A stretch of 64,000 bases of DNA, from assembly GCF_015182315.1 (NCBI RefSeq), contig NZ_PRDL01000001.1, positions 2,170,001 to 2,234,000 on the forward strand, in the 5' to 3' direction. This DNA is from Cellvibrio polysaccharolyticus. GTDB lineage: Bacteria > Pseudomonadota > Gammaproteobacteria > Pseudomonadales > Cellvibrionaceae. The first letter of the stretch is position 1. Each line of letters starts with the position of its first letter. The translations under genes and the position numbers were made by a program. Shown piece after piece: positions 17,398 to 25,384 of the stretch. The notes below the pieces were generated by a model. That model saw nothing but the letters and a program-made list of their open reading frames with translations. It did no database searches and was not told the DNA's origin.

Positions 17398-18408
17398 GTG
17401 CAAGATTTATTATCACAAGATGAAATTGATGCGTTATTGCACGGTGTTGATGACGGCGATATCAACACCGATGCCGATCAGGACTCGGGTTCAGTTCGCT
17501 CCTATGACCTGACCAGTCAGGATCGGATTGTTCGTGGGCGTATGCCCACGCTGGAAATGATCAACGAACGTTTTGCCCGCTACACGCGTATCAGTTTGTT
17601 TAATTTGCTGCGGCGCACCGCGGATGTTTCGGTGGGCGGTTTGCAGATTCAAAAATTTGGCGAATACGTGCACACGCTTTATGTGCCCACCAGCCTTAAT
17701 ATGGTGAAGTTTCGTCCTTTGCGTGGCACGGCGCTGATTATTCTCGACGCCCGGCTGGTATTCAAACTGGTTGATAACTTTTTTGGTGGTGATGGTCGCC
17801 ATGCCAAAATCGAAGGCCGTGAATTTACCCCGACAGAATTACGCGTTATTCAAATGGTGTTGAATCAGGCTTTCGTGGATCTTGCCGAAGCCTGGAAAGC
17901 CATTATGCCCATCAACTTCGAGTACATTAACTCCGAAGTGAATCCCTCCATGGCCAACATTGTCAGCCCCAGTGAAGTGGTGGTGGTAAGCACCTTTCAC
18001 GTAGAGCTGGATGGCGGCGGCGGTGAAATTCATATCACTATGCCTTACTCGATGATCGAGCCAATCCGCGAAGTGCTGGATGCGGGTTTGCAAAGCGATA
18101 GCGATGAACAGGACGAACGCTGGGAAAAAGCACTGCGGGAAGATGTATTGACCGCCCGCGTTGATCTCGAATGCGATATCGCCCGTCGCGATATTTCGCT
18201 GCGCGATGTTGCCGCACTCAAAGCCGGTGATGTGATCCCGATTGAGTTTTCTGACGTACATGTCATTACCGCCAATGGGGTTCCTATGTTTCGTGCCGAG
18301 CTCGGCCAGCATAAGGGCAATCTGGCATTAAAAATTAACGACTTTATCGACAGAAGTCATACACAAAATATTACGGCAACCGGAGGAGTACCCGATGACA
18401 ACAAATGA
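17398..18408 (+). CDS. fliM: Flagellar motor switch protein FliM
   Basis: FliM is the C-ring protein that binds phosphorylated CheY and sets the direction of rotation. The 336-residue product opens with the CheY-binding peptide LLSQDEIDALL. It continues with the CheC-like middle domain (GGNG-type loop here FFGGDGR) and a C-terminal SpoA domain. The start is GTG 17398 with GAAGGG upstream. Its last 14 nt overlap fliN. Confidence 0.96.
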   Translation: MQDLLSQDEIDALLHGVDDGDINTDADQDSGSVRSYDLTSQDRIVRGRMPTLEMINERFARYTRISLFNLLRRTADVSVGGLQIQKFGEYVHTLYVPTSLNMVKFRPLRGTALIILDARLVFKLVDNFFGGDGRHAKIEGREFTPTELRVIQMVLNQAFVDLAEAWKAIMPINFEYINSEVNPSMANIVSPSEVVVVSTFHVELDGGGGEIHITMPYSMIEPIREVLDAGLQSDSDEQDERWEKALREDVLTARVDLECDIARRDISLRDVAALKAGDVIPIEFSDVHVITANGVPMFRAELGQHKGNLALKINDFIDRSHTQNITATGGVPDDNK

Positions 18409-18799
18409 TGACATTGATCAGGATTCCATGGCCGATGATTGGGCCGCTGCCATGCAGGAACAGGCAGCGGTGGACGCGATTGATGTCAGTCGCGTGCCAT
18501 TGGACGAGCTGCATGTTGAATCGGAAAAAAATATTCACAACCCGGATCTGGATGTCATTCTCGATATTCCAGTGAGCATTTCCATGGAAGTAGGGCGCAC
18601 CTCGATCACCATTCGCAACCTGCTGCAACTGAACCAGGGCTCGGTTATTGAGCTGGATCGTCTTGCTGGTGAGCCGCTGGATGTACTGGTTAATGGCACA
18701 CTCATCGCCCACGGTGAAGTGGTGGTGGTGAACGAAAAATTCGGCATCCGCATGACCGATGTTATCAGCCCCTCCGAGCGTATTAAAAAATTACGTTAA
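18395..18799 (+). CDS. fliN: Flagellar motor switch protein FliN
   Basis: FliN forms the lower ring of the C ring with FliM and docks FliH/FliI. The 134-residue protein has an acidic N-terminal extension of about 50 residues, then the SpoA domain (VILDIPVSISMEVGRTSITI, LNQGSVIELDRLAGEPLDVL, GIRMTDV). A strong GGAGGAG site inside fliM precedes ATG 18395, and the two genes overlap by 14 nt. Confidence 0.96.
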   Translation: MTTNDDIDQDSMADDWAAAMQEQAAVDAIDVSRVPLDELHVESEKNIHNPDLDVILDIPVSISMEVGRTSITIRNLLQLNQGSVIELDRLAGEPLDVLVNGTLIAHGEVVVVNEKFGIRMTDVISPSERIKKLR

Positions 18800-18833
18800 T
18801 AATAACTTGCTGGTAATGTCCAGGATCCGACAC

Positions 18834-19559
18834 ATGCTCGCGTTAAAACGCTTCATTGCATTTTTTATAGTACTGGCGGCCATCGGGTCGCCATTTGTTA
18901 TGGCCGAAGAAATAGCCAATGGCCTATCCTCAAGCAGCAGTGGCTCGATCGAGTCGATAGAAAATGCTCAAGCTATCGATGCGGCTGAAAACGCTGACGC
19001 TGGTGAGCTGGAAGAAAACTCTGGCTCTGCCGATGTTAAAAACAGTGCTGAAGCTCTCACGTTGGAAGACAAGGCACAAGCTATTCCATTAAAAGAGGCG
19101 GCCCCATTAAAAGAAGGGGCTGAATCTCCTGCTACTGAACAGCCGGTAAGCGGTAAAGCGAAACCGGTACCGCCGCCCGCCGCTCAATCTCCTGTCAAGG
19201 TAAACGGTGTAAGCAGTTTACTCAGTGTTTTTGTCGGGTTGTTGTTCATTCTGGGGCTTATTCTGGCCTTGGCCTGGTTTGTAAAACGTATCGGGCAGGG
19301 CGGAATTACCGCCAACAACCATTTACGTATTGTAGCCAGTTTGCCGTTGGGTACGCGCGAAAGGCTGGCACTGGTTGATGTTGGTGGTAAGCAAATTCTG
19401 CTCGGTTTAACCCCGCAAAATATTAATACCCTGCATGTGTTCGATGAACCGGTGATTGACTCAGCGTCAGCTGAACCTTCGGAGTTCGCATTGAAGCTGC
19501 GCAGTTTACTTAACCCGACCGCTGCCAAAAATAATCAAACCACGGAGCCTCACCCTTGA
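18834..19559 (+). CDS. fliO: Flagellar export component FliO
   Basis: FliO is a small membrane protein that stabilises FliP during assembly of the export gate. From ATG 18834 the 241-residue product has a signal-like first helix (LKRFIAFFIVLAAIGSPFVM). An unusually long acidic and Ala/Glu-rich periplasmic stretch follows (about 25-120), then a second membrane helix near 130-150 (LSVFVGLLFILGLILALAWF) and the conserved cytoplasmic domain (LRIVASLPLGTRERLALVDV, ILLG). AGGA supports this start; ATG 18816 is an alternative. The stop overlaps the fliP start. Confidence 0.87.
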   Translation: MLALKRFIAFFIVLAAIGSPFVMAEEIANGLSSSSSGSIESIENAQAIDAAENADAGELEENSGSADVKNSAEALTLEDKAQAIPLKEAAPLKEGAESPATEQPVSGKAKPVPPPAAQSPVKVNGVSSLLSVFVGLLFILGLILALAWFVKRIGQGGITANNHLRIVASLPLGTRERLALVDVGGKQILLGLTPQNINTLHVFDEPVIDSASAEPSEFALKLRSLLNPTAAKNNQTTEPHP

Positions 19560-20422
19560 AACGCTTCGCTGATGGTCAAATAAATACCGGTATCGAACAT
19601 ACCTGTAAAAAGTTGATACAGGGCATTTTGCTATTGCTTTGCATGGTTTTGCTAGCGTCTCCTTTGCACGCCCAGGCGCCGGCACCGGTCAATGACCCGA
19701 CCGCACCTTCGGCAACAGCGATTGGCGGCAGTTTACCGGCTATTCCCGGGTTGCCTGCCTTGACGGTACAAACCAACCCGGACGGCAGCCAGGACTATAC
19801 GGTTACGCTACAAATTTTAATGATCATGACAATGCTGACATTTTTGCCAGCCATTCTCATGATGATGACCTCCTTCACCCGCATCATTATTGTGTTTTCC
19901 ATCTTGCGCCAGGCGCTTGGTTTACAGCAGTCGCCGTCCAACCAGATTCTTATCGGTCTTGCACTGTTTTTAACGTTTTTTATTATGCAGCCGGTATTGA
20001 ATCAGGTTAACGAAAACGCCTTGCAGCCGTACATCAATGAACAAATCACCGCGCAGCAAGCCATAGCCAATACCACGGCACCGTTTCATGATTTTATGTT
20101 GTCGCAAACCCGCGAAAGCGATATCGCCTTGTTTGTCGGTATTGCCGGCTTGGAGCCTATCGCAACGCCGGAAGAAACGCCTTTCAATATTCTCGTACCG
20201 GCTTTTATCATCAGTGAATTGAAAACCGCCTTTCAGATCGGCTTTATTATTTTTATTCCCTTTCTTGTGATTGATATCGTGGTATCCAGCGTGTTGATGG
20301 CGATGGGTATGATGATGCTGTCGCCGCTGATTATTTCTCTGCCGTTTAAAATTATGCTGTTTGTACTGGTCGATGGCTGGGCGATGATTGTGGGTACACT
20401 TGCCGCCAGTTTTGGCGTGTAG
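19556..20422 (+). CDS. fliP: Flagellar export gate protein FliP
   Basis: FliP is the main component of the FliPQR channel of the export apparatus. The 288-residue product has an N-terminal signal peptide (LLLLCMVLLASPLHAQA) and four membrane helices. It carries the family signatures TSFTRIIIVFSILRQALGLQQSPSNQ and, later, FIPFLVIDIVVSSVLMAMGM. The start is TTG 19556, preceded by CGGAG and overlapping the fliO stop. Confidence 0.95.
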   Translation: MKRFADGQINTGIEHTCKKLIQGILLLLCMVLLASPLHAQAPAPVNDPTAPSATAIGGSLPAIPGLPALTVQTNPDGSQDYTVTLQILMIMTMLTFLPAILMMMTSFTRIIIVFSILRQALGLQQSPSNQILIGLALFLTFFIMQPVLNQVNENALQPYINEQITAQQAIANTTAPFHDFMLSQTRESDIALFVGIAGLEPIATPEETPFNILVPAFIISELKTAFQIGFIIFIPFLVIDIVVSSVLMAMGMMMLSPLIISLPFKIMLFVLVDGWAMIVGTLAASFGV

Positions 20423-20434
20423 AGGGCAAAGCCA

Positions 20435-20704
20435 ATGACTCCCGAAGTGGTAATGGATATTTTTGCCGACGCCTTTTTCCTTACCATGCTCATGGTGTTG
20501 GTGATTGTTGGTCCGAGCCTGGTGGTGGGCTTGATCGTCAGTATGTTTCAGGCTGCCACCCAGATTAACGAACAAACCCTCAGTTTTTTGCCGCGGCTTA
20601 TCATGACTATCGCGACCATCATGATGGCTGGCCCCTGGCTGATTACGCGCTTTATGGATTTGTTTGACCGCTTGTTCAATAACATCCCCTATCTCATCGG
20701 CTAG
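20435..20704 (+). CDS. fliQ: Flagellar export gate protein FliQ
   Basis: FliQ is an 89-residue protein with two membrane helices that winds around FliP in the export channel. Length and pattern (GPSLVVGLIVSMFQAATQIN, then MTIATIMMAGPW) are those of the family. It sits 12 nt after fliP and 3 nt before fliR. Confidence 0.96.
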   Translation: MTPEVVMDIFADAFFLTMLMVLVIVGPSLVVGLIVSMFQAATQINEQTLSFLPRLIMTIATIMMAGPWLITRFMDLFDRLFNNIPYLIG

Positions 20705-20707
20705 CGT

Positions 20708-21493
20708 ATGAATGAGCTACTGATCAGCGAAGCGCAACTGAACCAGTTTATTGGTCAGTATCTGTGGCCCTTGCTACGTGTCAGTGCTTTCTATTTTGCC
20801 GTCCCGGTTATCGGCGCGCGGATGGTGCCAGCGCGCGTGCGTATCTTGCTATCGCTGTTAACCGTCATGCTGCTGTCGCCCATGCTACCGGAAATTCCCA
20901 CTACACCTTTTCTATCTCTGGGTGGCATGGTAATGGTGGTCAAGGAAGTATTGATTGGCCTGGCGCTGGGCTTTATGTTGCAAGTGGTGATGCATGTGTT
21001 TGTGCTGGCCGGGCAATTGATAGCGATGAAAATGGGGCTGGGTTTCGCGTCCATGAATGACCCGTCCAACGGCGTTAGCGTTACCGTGTTATCGCAATTC
21101 TATCTGTTAATGACCACCTTGCTTTTCTTGTCTATCAACGGACATTTAATTGTTATTCAAATGCTGGTCGATAGTTATGAGGCTTTTCCCTTAACCGGGG
21201 AAGGCTTGCAACCTTCGCACTTTTTTACGGTGTTCAGCATGGGCTCGTGGATGTTCAGCGTGGCCTTGGTGATTTGTTTACCGCTGTTTACCTCGCTGCT
21301 GGTGGTGAATATGTCGTTCGGCGTAATGAGCCGTTCAGCACCGCAAATGAACGTGTTTACCGTTGGCTTTCCCATCACGCTGATCTTTGGTTTGTTATTG
21401 ATGTGGTACGGCCTGGGTAATTTTTTACCGCTGTTTGAATCCATTATGCAGGAAGGTTTCCTTATTGTTCTGCAATTGCTGGAGGCGCCCTGA
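20708..21493 (+). CDS. fliR: Flagellar export gate protein FliR
   Basis: FliR is the single-copy subunit that caps the FliP5-FliQ4-FliR1 export channel. The 261 residues contain six or so hydrophobic helices, with conserved segments VRILLSLLTVMLLSP and MGLGFASMNDPSNG. Its stop shares bases with the flhB ATG (TGATG). Confidence 0.95.
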   Translation: MNELLISEAQLNQFIGQYLWPLLRVSAFYFAVPVIGARMVPARVRILLSLLTVMLLSPMLPEIPTTPFLSLGGMVMVVKEVLIGLALGFMLQVVMHVFVLAGQLIAMKMGLGFASMNDPSNGVSVTVLSQFYLLMTTLLFLSINGHLIVIQMLVDSYEAFPLTGEGLQPSHFFTVFSMGSWMFSVALVICLPLFTSLLVVNMSFGVMSRSAPQMNVFTVGFPITLIFGLLLMWYGLGNFLPLFESIMQEGFLIVLQLLEAP

Positions 21494-22629
21494 TGGCAGA
21501 AGGCGGCGACAGTAGTCAGGAAAAAACCGAAGAGCCCTCGGCACGAAAACTTGAAAAGTCTCGTGAAGAGGGCCAGATTCCCCGATCGCGAGAACTGACC
21601 ACCACCGCTATTTTGTTAGCAGGCACAGTTGGCCTTTATATTTTTTTCGGTTTCATGACCTCCAAAATAGTGGGCATAACCCGCCATAACTTCACCATTC
21701 CCCGCGAGTCCATTTTTGATCCGGACGCGATGATCGCTTATTTGTCTACGTCTTTTTACGACGGCTTTGTCAGCATGTTTCCGCTGTTCGGTATTTTGCT
21801 GGTAGCTTCTGTGGCGGGCCCCATTGCGCTCGGCGGCTGGTTGCTCAGTGGCAAAGCGATGGCTCCCAAATTCAGCCGCATGAACCCTGCTGCCGGTTTG
21901 AAACGCATGTTTTCGATGAAGTCACTGATTGAACTGGCTAAAGCGCTGGGTAAGGTGGTGGTGATTCTGGGCGCGACTATTTTGCTGCTATTGGCGTTGC
22001 AGCAAGCGATGTTTCGTTTGTCCGATGAAAACGTGAATACCGCCATTGTGCATTCGCTGGAGCTGAGCGGTTATGCGGCGATTATTTTGTCGGCGGTTAC
22101 GGTGGTGATTGCGGCGGTGGATATTCCTATTCAGCTGTGGGAGCACAACAAAAAGCTGAAAATGTCGAAACAGGAATTGAGAGACGAATCCAAAGATACC
22201 GATGGCAAGCCGGAAGTAAAAGGGCGCATTCGTCAGTTACAACGGGAGATATCACAACGGCGCATGATGTCCTCGGTGCCGGATGCGGACGTTATCATTA
22301 CCAACCCGACCCATTTTGCGGTGGCGCTTCGCTATGATCAGGACAATATGTCGACGCCTGTTTTGTTGGCGAAAGGTGGTGATCGGGTTGCTTTGAAAAT
22401 CCGCGAGATTGGCAAGGAGCATAAGGTCGAGATTATTGAATCGGCGGCGTTGGCGCGGGCGATTTTTTATACGACTGATATTGATCAGGAGATTCCTTCC
22501 GGACTGTATGTGGCTGTTGCTCAGGTGCTTGCTTACGTTTTTCAGTTGCGTACTTACCGTAAAGGCAAAGGTGAGCGGCCGCCGTTTCCTCGTAATATTA
22601 AATTGCCGAAAGATATGCAGTTTGATTGA
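21493..22629 (+). CDS. flhB: Flagellar export switch protein FlhB
   Basis: FlhB is the substrate-specificity switch of the export apparatus. The 378-residue product has a charged cytoplasmic N-terminus (SSQEKTEEPSARKLEKSREEGQIPRS pattern), four membrane helices and a cytoplasmic domain. The autocleavage motif is NPTH, near residue 270. It is the last gene of the fliL operon. The 518-bp repeat-bearing gap that follows separates it from flhA. Confidence 0.96.
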   Translation: MAEGGDSSQEKTEEPSARKLEKSREEGQIPRSRELTTTAILLAGTVGLYIFFGFMTSKIVGITRHNFTIPRESIFDPDAMIAYLSTSFYDGFVSMFPLFGILLVASVAGPIALGGWLLSGKAMAPKFSRMNPAAGLKRMFSMKSLIELAKALGKVVVILGATILLLLALQQAMFRLSDENVNTAIVHSLELSGYAAIILSAVTVVIAAVDIPIQLWEHNKKLKMSKQELRDESKDTDGKPEVKGRIRQLQREISQRRMMSSVPDADVIITNPTHFAVALRYDQDNMSTPVLLAKGGDRVALKIREIGKEHKVEIIESAALARAIFYTTDIDQEIPSGLYVAVAQVLAYVFQLRTYRKGKGERPPFPRNIKLPKDMQFD

Positions 22630-22679
22630 TTTGGCCGGTGAGGCGGCGAAATAACAAAAGCTATTGTGCAGGCAGCGGC
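22630..22679. other. Start of the flhB-flhA intergenic region
   Basis: The gap from 22630 to 23147 holds no supported gene. It contains the two palindrome-embedded 52-nt elements, the 104-bp tandem repeat and the flhA sigma-54 promoter, listed separately. The first 50 bases show nothing recognisable. Confidence 0.6.
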
Positions 22680-22771
22680 GTTAAACCGTGGTTCAGAAGA
22701 CGCCGTGAACCCATCCCTGGGGGCTCGACTGCCGCATCCATGCGGCAGACGCTTCTGAACCACGGTTTAAC
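22680..22771 (+). repeat. 52-nt repeat element, copy 1, inside a 20-bp palindrome
   Basis: Perfect 20-bp inverted arms lie at 22680-22699 and 22752-22771 and extend imperfectly to about 29 bp. They enclose a 52-nt core (22700-22751). The core itself folds into two small hairpins centred on CATCC: one around CCCATCC(C)TGGG and one around CTGCCGCATCCATGCGGCAG. The core recurs in reverse orientation at 22959-23010 with 49 of 52 positions the same, but the arms there are different. This looks like a small mobile or amplified palindromic element. Confidence 0.85.
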
Positions 22772-22952
22772 ACCGCCGCTTTGAGGTTGGTGGTTTTTAT
22801 TCTGTCGGATATCTCAAATATTTCCCGTATCTCTGGCCTTGAGGTATCGCAGACGCTTCTGAGCTACTGTTTAACACCGCCGCTTTGAGATTTGGGGTTT
22901 TCATTCTTTCGGGTATCCCGAATATCTCCAGTATCTCTGGCTTTCATACATC
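22745..22952 (+). repeat. 104-bp degenerate tandem repeat
   Basis: Unit A (22745-22848) and unit B (22849-22952) align without gaps, with about 86 of 104 positions equal by hand count. Each begins with the last bases of the 52-nt core (GCAGACG) and includes the right arm of copy 1, so unit B carries a remnant of a core. The array seems to have grown by duplication of core plus flank and then partly decayed. Confidence 0.8.
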
Positions 22953-23034
22953 TCAGACCGTCTGCCGCATGGATGCGGCAGTCGAGCCCCCATGGATGGG
23001 TTTACGGCGAGTCTGAGATGTATGAAAGCCAGAG
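22935..23034 (-). repeat. 52-nt repeat element, copy 2 (inverted), inside a 24-bp palindrome
   Basis: Perfect 24-bp arms lie at 22935-22958 and 23011-23034 around a 52-nt core at 22959-23010. Read on the minus strand the core equals copy 1 except at three positions. One of these turns its left mini-hairpin into the perfect CCCATCCATGGG. The arms share no sequence with the arms of copy 1. The element ends about 50 bp before the flhA promoter. Confidence 0.85.
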
Positions 23035-23087
23035 GTGCATTACACAATTTCTTTCGATTACGACTATTTTTAACCTTTTTTACAAAT

Positions 23088-23103
23088 CGGTACGCTTTTT
23101 GCG
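23088..23103 (+). promoter_or_regulatory. Sigma-54 promoter of flhA
   Basis: CGGTACGCTTTTTGCG has GGTACG at -24 and TTGC at -12 with correct GG-to-GC spacing, 44 nt before the flhA ATG. It lies just after the palindromic repeats, so the flhA-flhF-fleN-fliA unit has its own start. Pseudomonas flhA is RpoN- and FleQ-dependent. Confidence 0.7.
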
Positions 23104-23147
23104 ATATGGGTCACACAGACTTATAACCGTCAAGAATCCGTACTCTT

Positions 23148-25355
23148 ATGGCTCTACCAGGACTTCCGCAATTTCGTAAACCCGACGCCAGAGTTGTGTG
23201 GAGCCAGGCGCGTGGCCTGAGCAAAGGCAATTTGGGTATCCCGTTATTGCTGCTCATGTTGCTGGCAATGATCATATTGCCGATGCCGGCCTTTTTGCTG
23301 GATACGTTTTTTACCTTCAACATCGCGCTTTCTATTGTGGTGTTAATGGTTGGTATCTACAGCAAACGTCCGTTGGACTTCGCGGTTTTCCCCTCCATTT
23401 TGCTGATCGCAACCCTGCTGCGTTTGTCTCTCAACGTTGCCTCCACCCGCGTAATTCTGCTAAACGGCCACGAAGGTAGCGATGCTGCCGGTAAGGTGAT
23501 CAAGGCGTTCGGTGAAGTGGTAATTGGCGGTAATTACGCCGTAGGTATTGTGGTATTCCTGATTTTGATGATTATCAACTTCGTGGTAGTGACCAAGGGT
23601 GCCGGTCGTATTTCAGAAGTAAGCGCCCGTTTTACCCTGGATGCAATGCCAGGCAAGCAAATGGCGATTGATGCCGACTTGAACGCAGGTCTGATTGATC
23701 AGGACGAGGCGCGTGATCGCCGTAAGGAAGTTGCCAAAGAGGCTGACTTCTATGGCGCGATGGACGGTGCGAGCAAGTTTGTGCGCGGCGATGCGGTGGC
23801 GGGCATTTTGATTATGGTGATCACCATCATCGGTGGTCTGGCTATCGGTATGATCCAGCACGGCCTGAGTTTTCAGCAGGCAATGGAGTTGTACATTCTG
23901 CTGACCATTGGTGATGGTCTGGTGGGTCAAATTCCGGCGCTGTTATTGTCTGTGTCTGCCGCTATTCTGGTAACCCGCGTTAATACCTCCGAAGACATGG
24001 GCCAGCAGGTGATCGGCCAAATGTTTGCTACGCCCAAGGCGCTGGCGATTGCCGCTTTTATCCTGTTTATGATGGGTTCCATCCCCGGTATGCCGCACGT
24101 GGCATTTATGGGGTTAGGCGCGGCGGCGGCTGGCCTGGCGTATTTTATTCACTGGAGAAAAAATCAGCCGGTCGCGGTTGAAGATAATGGCTATATTCCC
24201 TCGTCTGCGCGCATGGCACCGGACGCGCAAGGGCAGGGCGGCGGTATGCCCGCTGCTCCTCGTACGGTGGCCTCTCTGCCGCCGGCGGCAGAACCGACCG
24301 AAGTAGGTTGGGACGATGTACAGCCGGTGGATGTGATCGGTCTGGAAGTGGGTTACCGGCTTATCCCGATGGTGGATAAAAACCAGGGCGGCGAATTGCT
24401 GGGGCGAATCAAAGGCGTCCGCAAAAAACTGTCTCAGGATATGGGTTTTCTGGTGCCTACGGTTCACATTCGCGACAACCTGGATCTGTTGCCCAATGCC
24501 TATCGCATCAGTTTGATGGGCGTTGCTGTTGCCGAAGCCGAAGTCTATCCGGATCGCGAGATGGCGATTAACCCGGGCCAGGTATTTGGCACCCTGGACG
24601 GTATTAAAACCAAAGACCCGGCGTTTGGTCTGGATGCTATCTGGATTCAGGCATCACAAAAAGAGCAAGCGCAAACCCTCGGTTACACCGTGGTAGATGC
24701 AAGTACCGTGGTTGCCACTCACCTTAACCAGATTCTGCAACAGCACATCCACGAATTGCTTGGCCATGAAGATGTGCAAAAGCTGCTGGATATGCTGGCC
24801 AAATCCTCTCCCAAGCTGGCAGAAGAGTTGGTGCCCAACACCATCAACCTCAATGTGTTCCTGAAAGTTCTGCAGAATCTATTGCGGGAGCGGGTGCCCA
24901 TCCGTGATATCCGCTCCATCGCCGAAGCGTTGGCGTCTACCGGCGGCAAGAGTCAGGATCCCGCCACTTTAACGTCAATTGCACGGGTTGCCCTGTCTCG
25001 CCAGATAGCCCAAAACATTGTCGGTTCCGAGCTAAACCTGCCAGTTATCTCGCTTGAGCCCGCGCTGGAACAGTTATTGCTGGGTAGTGTGCAACAGGCA
25101 CAAAAATCTGGCGCTGATGACAGTGCGTTTATTGAGCCGGGGCTGGCTGAGCGCTTGCAGCAATCGCTGATAAGTGCGGCACAGAAGCAGGAAATGGCGG
25201 GTAAACCGCTGGTACTGCTGGTTGCAGCGCCCCTGCGCATGATGCTGTCACGGTTTGTTCGCCACAGCGTGCCGGATATGCGGGTATTGGCCTACACCGA
25301 AATACCTGACAACAAGCAAATTACGATTGATGCCAGCGTTGGCGCCAACAATTAA
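23148..25355 (+). CDS. flhA: Flagellar export gate protein FlhA
   Basis: FlhA is the large export-gate protein that forms a nonameric cytoplasmic ring and uses the proton motive force. The 735-residue product has about eight membrane helices in residues 25-330, the FHIPEP signature region (LNVASTRVILLNGHEGSDAAGKVI) and the conserved cytoplasmic loop (VTKGAGRISEVSARFTLDAMPGKQ). A large soluble C-terminal domain binds chaperone-substrate complexes. Start ATG 23148 fits the family N-terminus. It is first in the run flhA-flhF-fleN-fliA. Confidence 0.96.
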   Translation: MALPGLPQFRKPDARVVWSQARGLSKGNLGIPLLLLMLLAMIILPMPAFLLDTFFTFNIALSIVVLMVGIYSKRPLDFAVFPSILLIATLLRLSLNVASTRVILLNGHEGSDAAGKVIKAFGEVVIGGNYAVGIVVFLILMIINFVVVTKGAGRISEVSARFTLDAMPGKQMAIDADLNAGLIDQDEARDRRKEVAKEADFYGAMDGASKFVRGDAVAGILIMVITIIGGLAIGMIQHGLSFQQAMELYILLTIGDGLVGQIPALLLSVSAAILVTRVNTSEDMGQQVIGQMFATPKALAIAAFILFMMGSIPGMPHVAFMGLGAAAAGLAYFIHWRKNQPVAVEDNGYIPSSARMAPDAQGQGGGMPAAPRTVASLPPAAEPTEVGWDDVQPVDVIGLEVGYRLIPMVDKNQGGELLGRIKGVRKKLSQDMGFLVPTVHIRDNLDLLPNAYRISLMGVAVAEAEVYPDREMAINPGQVFGTLDGIKTKDPAFGLDAIWIQASQKEQAQTLGYTVVDASTVVATHLNQILQQHIHELLGHEDVQKLLDMLAKSSPKLAEELVPNTINLNVFLKVLQNLLRERVPIRDIRSIAEALASTGGKSQDPATLTSIARVALSRQIAQNIVGSELNLPVISLEPALEQLLLGSVQQAQKSGADDSAFIEPGLAERLQQSLISAAQKQEMAGKPLVLLVAAPLRMMLSRFVRHSVPDMRVLAYTEIPDNKQITIDASVGANN

Positions 25356-25384
25356 TCGCCCCAGTGCGGGTCCGGAGAGACACC

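Noticed and set aside
22680..23034. CRISPR array or insertion sequence
   Set aside because: Only two cores in opposite orientation, no regular spacer series, no cas gene, and no transposase frame.
22892..23179. Plus-strand open frame of 95 codons before flhA
   Set aside because: It runs through the palindromic repeat, the sigma-54 promoter and into flhA; its sequence is the translated repeat.
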